From positions 1-5,885 of the forward strand of contig JBKHCS010000158.1 in assembly GCA_046541715.1 (NCBI GenBank): a DNA stretch of 5,885 nucleotides, read 5' to 3'. Below the pieces are notes generated by a model. The model ran no database searches. It was not told the origin of the DNA and saw nothing but the letters and a program-made list of their open reading frames with translations. This document shows, piece after piece, positions 1 through 5,885 of the stretch. This stretch comes from CAYPUT01 sp046541715 (GTDB taxonomy: Bacteria > Spirochaetota > Spirochaetia > DSM-27196 > PWMO01). A program made the translations under genes and the position numbers. How positions within the stretch are numbered: position 1 is the first letter of the stretch; the number at the start of each line of letters is the position of its first letter.

Positions 1-232
1 CGACGGCCACAAACCGTTGCTCCATCATGGTTTGTAGGCTCTCGAATCGCTGATCCGCGGCGTCAAATCGAACCTGCATGAGCTCCCGCTGCGCCTTGAG
101 CTCCTCTTCGACCCGAACGACGCGCTCCATCAACATGGTGTGGCTTACCGGACCCGCTTCCTGGAGCCAATCCTTGAGATTGCCTTTTACGTATTCGCCG
201 ATGCGAAGAAGCTCGGCTTCCCCGAGCGCCAT
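1..232 (-). CDS. Coiled-coil protein of unknown function, N-terminal part (cut by window edge)
   Basis: The first 77 codons of a gene run off the left edge, so no stop is visible and the full length is unknown. The start is the ATG at 232-230. It is chosen because a GGGAG ribosome binding site lies 8 bases upstream and an extended -10 promoter sits just before that. The peptide begins MALGEAELLRIGEYVKG and has two parts: a short amphipathic head (about residues 1-30), then a charged, heptad-like helix (about 32-77) rich in E, Q, R and M. Arg-Phe pairs at residues 54-55, 62-63 and 73-74 recall small bacterial coiled-coil proteins with RF-containing repeats, which often end in a C-terminal membrane anchor. 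Any such anchor would lie outside this window. No signal peptide or catalytic motif is visible. The gene lies 60 bases downstream of the SDR gene on the same strand, but its own promoter suggests at least partly independent expression. Its function is unknown. Confidence 0.72.
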   Translation of the reverse strand, partial: MALGEAELLRIGEYVKGNLKDWLQEAGPVSHTMLMERVVRVEEELKAQRELMQVRFDAADQRFESLQTMMEQRFVAV

Positions 233-240
233 AGCTTGAT

Positions 241-245
241 CTCCC
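241..245 (-). promoter_or_regulatory. Ribosome binding site of the coiled-coil gene
   Basis: GGGAG on the minus strand lies 8 bases before the ATG at 232. It settles the start of a gene whose reading frame is cut by the window edge. Confidence 0.6.
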
Positions 246-258
246 ACTTAACCCCTCC

Positions 259-288
259 ACTATAGCAAAACGGGGCTGGAGACGCTAA
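259..288 (-). promoter_or_regulatory. Putative extended -10 promoter for the coiled-coil gene
   Basis: On the minus strand, TGCTATAGT (267-259) matches the extended -10 form TGnTATAAT with one mismatch. A weak -35-like TTAGCG (288-283) lies 18 bases upstream, matching TTGACA at three of six positions. Transcription would start near 252, giving a leader of about 20 bases that just contains the GGGAG ribosome binding site. The element lies in the 60-base gap after the SDR stop. The match is by eye; there is no expression evidence. Confidence 0.45.
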
Positions 289-292
289 TGCT

Positions 293-1060
293 TCAGAAAC
301 CGACGCTGTTACCCCCGTCGACGGGAATGATGGTGCCGTTGACGTAGGACGCCGCTTTGGATGCGAGAAAGGCGCAGACACCGCCGACTTCGTCGGGGCT
401 ACCGAGGCGGCCCATCGGTGTCCGGCCGAGGATTTTTTTCTTTCTCTCCGGGTCGTTGCCGAGGGCCTTGTGGCTCATGGCGGTCTCGATAAACCCCGGG
501 GCAACGGAGTTGACTCGAATGCCCAAGGGTCCCCACTCGACGGCCAACTGCCGGACCAACCCGACCATGGCGGTCTTCGCGGCGCTGTAGGAGGTGACGT
601 AGGGAATACCGTAGAGGGCCGCCATCGAGCTGATAAACTGTATGTCGCCTGTAAGCTTCTGCGCGGATAGACGCCGGGCGACCGAACGGGAGAGGGCAAA
701 GGCTCCCTTGAGGTGGGTTTGGAGGATGTCGTCGAAATCGTCGTCGGAGACCTCGATCGCCGGCTTCTTCTGATGTTTTCCGGCGTTGTTGATGAGCGTC
801 CGGACCGGACCGAGAACCGTCGTCAGCGCGTCCACCCAAGGGTCGATAGAAGGCAGGTCGGTGACGTCGAGGGGCATCGGCCGGGTACGGCCGGACATCC
901 CGGCCGCCGCTTCGTTCAGCACGTCTTCCCGGCGTCCTGCGATAACGACGGTAGCCCCGAGGGCGTCAAAGGTTCGGGCGATCGCCAAACCGATTCCGGA
1001 GCCGCCGCCGGTCACCACGACGACGTGGGAATCATCGAATTGATAGCTTGTAGCGTCCAT
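293..1060 (-). CDS. Classical short-chain dehydrogenase/reductase (SDR), probably NADP(H)-dependent
   Basis: This is a 255-residue cytoplasmic oxidoreductase with the full classical SDR layout. The cofactor loop TGGGSGIG is at residues 17-24, and GRR (42-44) at the end of the second strand suggests an NADP(H) preference. Further motifs are LDV (64-66), NNAG (91-94), catalytic Ser145, the YSAAK motif with Tyr158 and Lys162, the PG motif (188-189), and a C-terminal PVDGG (246-250). Length and motif spacing are typical of FabG-like or gluconate-5-dehydrogenase-like reductases, but the substrate cannot be read from the sequence. The position matching the catalytic Asn of the SDR tetrad (Asn110 in E. 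coli FabG) is His116, in THLKGAF. The frame extends upstream to an ATG at 1111, but those 17 extra residues look non-conserved. The ATG at 1060 places the Rossmann strand at residue 13, as usual. Neither ATG has a clear ribosome binding site. Nothing nearby makes it part of a recognisable pathway. Confidence 0.92.
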   Translation of the reverse strand: MDATSYQFDDSHVVVVTGGGSGIGLAIARTFDALGATVVIAGRREDVLNEAAAGMSGRTRPMPLDVTDLPSIDPWVDALTTVLGPVRTLINNAGKHQKKPAIEVSDDDFDDILQTHLKGAFALSRSVARRLSAQKLTGDIQFISSMAALYGIPYVTSYSAAKTAMVGLVRQLAVEWGPLGIRVNSVAPGFIETAMSHKALGNDPERKKKILGRTPMGRLGSPDEVGGVCAFLASKAASYVNGTIIPVDGGNSVGF

Positions 1061-1067
1061 GGTCCGG

Positions 1068-1096
1068 ACGATAGCACGGGGCCCCCACCGGAGCAA
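1068..1096 (-). promoter_or_regulatory. Putative promoter of the SDR gene, possibly giving a leaderless transcript
   Basis: On the minus strand, TTGCTC (1096-1091) and TATCGT (1073-1068) are separated by 17 bases. The -10 is preceded by TGC, giving TGCTATCGT, which differs by one base from the TGCTATAGT proposed for the coiled-coil gene. Transcription would begin about 7 bases past the -10, close to the ATG at 1060. That fits the absence of a ribosome binding site. The -35 is weak, and the call is an inference from motif and spacing only. Confidence 0.35.
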
Positions 1097-1127
1097 GGCG
1101 TCGCCGGGCATCGATGGTAGGGGCTGA

Positions 1128-1181
1128 GTAACCGTAGGCCCACCTTAACGCCAGGCGGTGTAACCGTGGTTTCGGGCCCAC
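1128..1181. repeat. Two composite direct repeats in the divergent intergenic region
   Basis: GTAACCGT followed by GGCCCAC occurs twice: at 1128-1135 plus 1137-1143, and at 1160-1167 plus 1175-1181. The two halves are 1 base apart in the first copy and 7 bases apart in the second. The GTAACCGT blocks are 32 bases apart, about three helical turns. The second copy also contains a CGTGG/CCACG dyad (1165-1169 and 1178-1182). The pair lies between the SDR and beta-barrel genes, about 115-175 bases upstream of the proposed sigma-54 start, a usual place for activator (enhancer) sites. The repeat is seen directly; the role as a regulator site is inferred. Confidence 0.5.
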
Positions 1182-1199
1182 GTGAGGACAGTTTTCCGT

Positions 1200-1247
1200 C
1201 GGCCCCGCAACTAACGACGCAGAAGGGAGTTAAGCTGCGGCGGGCCG
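1200..1247. promoter_or_regulatory. Large imperfect inverted repeat upstream of the beta-barrel gene
   Basis: The left arm is CGGCCCCGCA (1200-1209). The right arm is TGCGG (1236-1240) and GGCCG (1243-1247), with CG bulged between them. Together they form 10 base pairs. Inside, TAAC (1212-1215) can pair with GTTA (1229-1232) around a 13-base loop. No T-run follows either arm, so it does not look like an intrinsic terminator. It sits just upstream of the proposed sigma-54 promoter, so a protein-binding or DNA-bending site is possible. GC-rich intergenic DNA can produce such pairings by chance. Confidence 0.35.
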
Positions 1248-1271
1248 TTTGCTCCTACCGGCTCGATCACC

Positions 1272-1288
1272 TTGGCACATTTTCTGCT
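1272..1288 (+). promoter_or_regulatory. Putative sigma-54 (RpoN) -24/-12 promoter of the beta-barrel gene
   Basis: The element reads TTGGCACATTTTCTGCT. Against the sigma-54 consensus TTGGCACG-N4-TTGCW it differs at two positions. The invariant GG (1274-1275) and GC (1286-1287) are present with the required 10 bases between them. The expected start is about 12 bases past the GC, near 1299, which leaves a leader of about 14 bases that begins at the ribosome binding site. No good -35/-10 pair competes in this region. If correct, transcription needs an AAA+ enhancer-binding activator, for which the repeats at 1128-1181 are candidate sites. No rpoN or activator gene is in the window. Confidence 0.55.
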
Positions 1289-1299
1289 CTACACAGGGC

Positions 1300-1308
1300 A
1301 GGAGGTGA
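1300..1308 (+). promoter_or_regulatory. Strong ribosome binding site deciding the beta-barrel start
   Basis: AGGAGGTGA matches the anti-Shine-Dalgarno target over nine bases, with GGAGG 7 bases before the ATG at 1313. It makes 1313 the start rather than the in-frame ATG at 1166, which would lie upstream of the promoter and put 49 unlikely residues before the signal peptide. Confidence 0.85.
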
Positions 1309-1312
1309 CAAG

Positions 1313-2008
1313 ATGATCACAACAGTTCTATGGCGACGGGATGCCGGCCCTCGACCCCTTGCCCTTGCGGTCGTGGTGGTGCTACTGCTGCTCGGCGCGG
1401 GGCCGGCCGAAGCCCAGGAGATTCTGCTCGGCGCGAGAATAGAACCTGCGGTCGGGTGGTTTTCCGGGAGCGATTGGGCGGACGCAGTGGACTACTGGGA
1501 CGACAACTTCGCCGGGGAGCCACACAAGCCGCGCTTCAGCTTTTCCGGAGGTGCTGTCTTCGCCTTCGGTCTTGCTCCGGGGTTTGCCCTCCAGGCCGAG
1601 GTTCTGATATCCCATCTTGGAGGAGACTACTCCTACGAGTACACCGGTATGACGGTAGACGGGAATCAGCGGGCAACCCTTCTACAGATACCACTCTTTC
1701 TAAAGCCGAGGATAGCGACCGCAGCAGGGGACTTCTACTTCCTTCTCGGTCCTACCGTCGGAGTATTCCTGAGCGACATAACCTACGAGGAGTCGGCGAT
1801 GGGCCTGACGGTGGAAGACGAAATCGAACCGGACAATTCCGTCATTGCAGGGTTGGCGGTGGCGGCGGGGCACGAATGGGACCTTGGAGGGGGCGCTTTC
1901 GGAGCCGAGATCCGCTACACGCGGCAACTAACCGACGCGACCGAGGATTTCAACGCCCGGCAGAACGCGGTGGGGCTCGGGCTGAGCTATCTCCAGCGAG
2001 TCAAGTAG
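1313..2008 (+). CDS. Secreted outer-membrane beta-barrel protein, PorT/OMP_b-brl-like
   Basis: The product has 231 residues. Residues 1-34 form a Sec signal peptide: basic start (WRR), long hydrophobic core LALAVVVVLLLLGAG, and a likely cut after AEA before Gln35. The mature part of about 197 residues consists of alternating, aromatic- and Gly-rich strands joined by acidic loops. The pattern suits a small 8-strand barrel of the outer-membrane beta-barrel (PorT-like) families. Typical pieces are LLQIPLFLKPR (123-133), FYFLLGPTVGVFLSD (141-155) and AEIRYTRQLTD (198-208). These resemble the 'IPL-x-K' strand, the 'GP-x-x-G' strand and the late 'E-x-R-Y' strand of that group. The last strand ends NAVGLGLSYLQRVK, without the C-terminal aromatic residue usual for BAM substrates. 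Its role (adhesion, small porin or structural) cannot be told. It is transcribed alone, divergent from the SDR gene and convergent with the kinase gene, probably from the sigma-54 promoter at 1272-1288. Confidence 0.85.
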   Translation: MITTVLWRRDAGPRPLALAVVVVLLLLGAGPAEAQEILLGARIEPAVGWFSGSDWADAVDYWDDNFAGEPHKPRFSFSGGAVFAFGLAPGFALQAEVLISHLGGDYSYEYTGMTVDGNQRATLLQIPLFLKPRIATAAGDFYFLLGPTVGVFLSDITYEESAMGLTVEDEIEPDNSVIAGLAVAAGHEWDLGGGAFGAEIRYTRQLTDATEDFNARQNAVGLGLSYLQRVK

Positions 2009-2018
2009 AGCACGGGAA

Positions 2019-3929
2019 TCAGACAATCGGAAAGGTTATTTCGGCCCGGGTACCGGCGTCCGTATCGTAGGCCAGCCGGGCCGATAGCTGCTCCGAGAGA
2101 ACCCGGACCAACTGCAGGCCGAGGGTGGGCGCTTCCCCGGGGGCAGTACAGTCCGGACACCCCGGCCCATCGTCCCATACCGCTAAGCGAAAGAGCTCCT
2201 CCGATACCGGCTGGAGCTCGACGCCGAGGTGTCCGGTCTGCCGGTCGACGAAGGCGTGCTTCAGAGCGTTCGTTACGATCTCGTTTACAATGAGCGCCAA
2301 AGGGACCGCCCGGGTAATGTCGAGAGAAACGGTCTCGAGCTTAAGGGTCAGCCGGATCTCTTTCGACCCGCCGTAGAGGCTTACGAGTTTCCGGGTCAGT
2401 ACATCGACATAGTTCGAAAAATCGACCGCGGAGAAGCTCTCCGTCTCGTAGAGAAGCATGTGGATCTCCGCCATGGTAGCGATGCGATCTCGACTCTTCT
2501 CGAGGGCCCCAAGGGCCTCTTCCTGGCTTTCGACGCGGTTCCGCTGAAGATTCAGAAGACTCGCGATAACCGAAAGGTTGTTCTTTACCCGGTGATGGAT
2601 CTCTTTCAGGAGAACCTCTTTCTCGCGGATCGATGCCTCGAGCTCCGCCTCGTGGTGCGCCCGGGCGGTAATATCCCGGGCAAAAGAGAACGCGTACTCC
2701 TCGCCGTCGAACTCTATAAGGGTAACGGTAATCTCGACGGGAAAGGTTGACCCGTCCTTACGCCGCCGGACGCCCTTAAACGAAAGACCGTCGCCGTTCC
2801 ACCGCTCGAGGCTAAAAGTCGGGTCGATGTCGAAGATGGTAAGCCGGCGGAGCTCCTCTTCCGTGTACCCGAGGGAGTTGCAGGCCTGCCGGTTCGCAGA
2901 GACGATGCGGGCGTCCCGGACCCGGGCTTGGATAATGTCGAGAACCGCGTTCTCTATACAGTAACTGCTAAGAGCCAAGCTGCGTTCCGCCTGCTTCCGG
3001 GCGGTGGTATCGTGAATAATCGAATAGAGTAGGTCTCGGCCGCCTACCTTGACGGGTCCGCTGAATACCTCCACATCCCGTACCGAACCGTCGGCTCGGC
3101 GATGCCGAAACTCGAAGTACATCCGTTCGCCCCCCCGGGCGGCTGACATTTCCGCTTCGATCTCGTCGGTACCCGAGATGTTAATGTCCACCACCCGCTT
3201 CGAGGTCAGCTGCTCCCGGCTCCAGCCGTAGAACCGCTCCGCCGCAGGGTTGGCGTCGACGATGCGTCCGTCCTGCGGATCCAAAACCAGCATCACAGCC
3301 GAGCTATCCTCGAAGAGCCTCCGGTAGCGCTCCTCGCTCTCGGCGAGGGCCCGCCGGGTTCTCCGGCGTTGCTCCCGGTCAATGAAGATTCGAGAGATCA
3401 GGACCACCGCCGCGGAGTAGAGGACGATGATGACCGGACCGAGCTCCATAACGGCCCGGATGCCGACTCCGCCGGGTATCAGCAGCTGCGCCGCGAGCAT
3501 CAGGAGGTGAACGAGAATACCGAGGATGAGGATTCGCCCCACCCGCTCCCAGGCCGGATCCCGGCGACGTAACAGGTTAAACGCCACCCCGAGACCAACC
3601 GACGCCGCGACCGTGAGGACCCCGGCGGTGGTACCGATGCCTCCCAACCAGAGGCGGTAGGCCGCGGCCATAACCCCGGCGATGACACCGGTGGCGGGCC
3701 CCCCGACAAAGGCGGCAACGGTAAGGACAATTGAGCGCCCGTCGTAGATAACCCCCGGGGCAAAGCGAAGGGGGGTCATCATTCCGACGATACAGACTCC
3801 GCCGAAGAGGATACCCGAAAACACCCGGTGCCCAGGACTGCCGTCGCGCATCCGTTCGGAGAGCAAACCATAGGCCACCGAAAGCGCAACGAGGAGGGCG
3901 ATGTTGTGGATGATGTCGAGCAGGATCAC
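2019..3929 (-). CDS. Membrane sensor histidine kinase: 5TMR-LYT, two PAS, HisKA_2, HATPase_c
   Basis: This 636-residue inner-membrane sensor kinase would pass phosphate from ATP through a His to a partner response regulator; none is encoded here. Numbering is from the GTG at 3929. Residues 1-185 are a 5TM-type LytS/YhcK membrane domain with five or six hydrophobic segments. It carries the characteristic run of DGR (63-65), GGP (76-78), YR (91-92) and GG (96-97). Two PAS domains follow (about 199-313 and 320-425). HisKA_2 has the motif EIHHRVKNNL with phospho-acceptor His446. The ATPase domain has the N box NEIVTNALKHA (549-559), DDGPG (586-590) and GLQL (604-607). A CPDC motif (591-594) directly follows DDGPG, in the ATP-lid region. 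The GTG start is chosen because GAGG lies 8 bases upstream and the family begins at ILLDIIHNIALL. The frame extends to an ATG at 4031, but that would overlap recQ by 82 bases. BtsS of E. coli uses this membrane-domain class to sense pyruvate; the ligand here is unknown. Confidence 0.93.
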   Translation of the reverse strand: MILLDIIHNIALLVALSVAYGLLSERMRDGSPGHRVFSGILFGGVCIVGMMTPLRFAPGVIYDGRSIVLTVAAFVGGPATGVIAGVMAAAYRLWLGGIGTTAGVLTVAASVGLGVAFNLLRRRDPAWERVGRILILGILVHLLMLAAQLLIPGGVGIRAVMELGPVIIVLYSAAVVLISRIFIDREQRRRTRRALAESEERYRRLFEDSSAVMLVLDPQDGRIVDANPAAERFYGWSREQLTSKRVVDINISGTDEIEAEMSAARGGERMYFEFRHRRADGSVRDVEVFSGPVKVGGRDLLYSIIHDTTARKQAERSLALSSYCIENAVLDIIQARVRDARIVSANRQACNSLGYTEEELRRLTIFDIDPTFSLERWNGDGLSFKGVRRRKDGSTFPVEITVTLIEFDGEEYAFSFARDITARAHHEAELEASIREKEVLLKEIHHRVKNNLSVIASLLNLQRNRVESQEEALGALEKSRDRIATMAEIHMLLYETESFSAVDFSNYVDVLTRKLVSLYGGSKEIRLTLKLETVSLDITRAVPLALIVNEIVTNALKHAFVDRQTGHLGVELQPVSEELFRLAVWDDGPGCPDCTAPGEAPTLGLQLVRVLSEQLSARLAYDTDAGTRAEITFPIV

Positions 3930-3937
3930 CGCCGATA

Positions 3938-3941
3938 CCTC
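3938..3941 (-). promoter_or_regulatory. Ribosome binding site of the kinase gene, in the recQ-kinase gap
   Basis: GAGG (within TGAGGT) on the minus strand lies 8 bases before the GTG at 3929 and 9 bases after the end of the recQ stop codon. It supports the GTG start and translation of the kinase from a recQ-kinase transcript. The 20-base gap has no room for a promoter of its own, though one inside the recQ 3' end is not excluded. Confidence 0.6.
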
Positions 3942-3949
3942 AGAAAAGC

Positions 3950-5827
<1,878 letters not shown>

Positions 5828-5851
5828 CCTACCGGATCGCCCGGAGAGGGA

Positions 5852-5885
5852 AAAGAGAGGCTTGGGAAAGAGAGGCTTGGGAAAG
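5852..5885. repeat. 15-bp tandem repeat, at least 2.2 copies, running to the window edge
   Basis: The unit GAGAGGCTTGGGAAA occurs at 5855-5869 and exactly again at 5870-5884. The preceding AAA (5852-5854) and the final G (5885) extend the period on both sides. A degenerate version, GAGAGGGAAAA, lies just before at 5844-5854. On the recQ sense strand it is a pyrimidine-rich tract starting about 25 bases upstream of the recQ start, so it falls in the recQ promoter region. No -35/-10 pair is visible in the 58 bases available. The repeat may continue beyond the window. Confidence 0.75.

Noticed and set aside
713..1120. Plus-strand and shifted minus-strand frames over the SDR gene
   Set aside because: They are shadows of a gene with complete SDR motifs; none has its own ribosome binding site or a sensible product.
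1166..1312. Extended beta-barrel N-terminus from the ATG at 1166
   Set aside because: It would bury the signal peptide 49 residues inside the protein and begin upstream of the likely promoter; the site at 1300-1308 marks the ATG at 1313.
1313..1414. Tat-type signal on the beta-barrel protein because of the WRRD sequence
   Set aside because: The residues after RR do not fit the twin-arginine motif, and the long hydrophobic core with an AEA cut site is typical of Sec.
1330..2070. A 246-codon plus-strand frame overlapping the beta-barrel gene
   Set aside because: It is a shifted frame of the beta-barrel gene with an Arg-rich product, no signal peptide, no ribosome binding site and no recognisable motif.
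2229..2750. A 173-codon plus-strand frame opposite the kinase catalytic domain
   Set aside because: It is antisense to strongly conserved HisKA_2 and ATPase coding sequence, and its own product shows no family features.
5852..5885. CRISPR-like or mobile-element end
   Set aside because: The repeats are directly adjacent without spacers, only 15 bp long, and no cas, transposase or integrase gene is nearby.

Overview
The window is a stretch of about 5.9 kb of high-GC bacterial DNA with five protein genes. Four are complete and one is cut by the left edge. A Sec-type signal peptide on a predicted outer-membrane beta-barrel points to a diderm (Gram-negative-type) organism. The multi-PAS 5TMR-LYT kinase and the coiled-coil protein with repeated R-F pairs would fit a spirochaete or another environmental diderm, but I cannot place the organism firmly from sequence alone. 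All five genes look intact. I see no IS element, integrase, CRISPR array, tRNA or rRNA.

Layout, left to right. Positions 1-232 (minus strand) hold the N-terminal part of a small coiled-coil protein with its own extended -10 promoter. Positions 293-1060 (minus) encode a classical short-chain dehydrogenase/reductase, probably started at the internal ATG at 1060 and perhaps read from a leaderless transcript. Positions 1061-1312 form a divergent regulatory region. It holds two composite direct repeats, a large imperfect dyad, and a very good match to a sigma-54 (-24/-12) promoter placed just before the ideal ribosome binding site of the next gene. Positions 1313-2008 (plus) encode a 231-residue secreted beta-barrel protein. 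Only 10 bases separate its stop from the stop of the convergent gene at 2019-3929 (minus), a 636-residue membrane sensor kinase: 5TMR-LYT, PAS, PAS, HisKA_2, HATPase. The kinase lies 20 bases downstream of a complete recQ helicase gene (3950-5827, minus), and the two look co-transcribed. The right edge runs into a 15-bp tandem repeat upstream of recQ.

Functionally, this looks like an ordinary chromosomal neighbourhood rather than a dedicated accessory system. RecQ would act in DNA repair and the kinase in signalling, with no response regulator visible in the window. The beta-barrel protein may be under activator-dependent sigma-54 control. The observations most worth checking are that sigma-54 promoter with its upstream repeats, a CxxC motif in the ATP-lid region of the kinase, the recQ-kinase linkage, and the leaderless-looking start of the SDR gene. 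I did not find convincing evidence of a previously undescribed multi-gene system.
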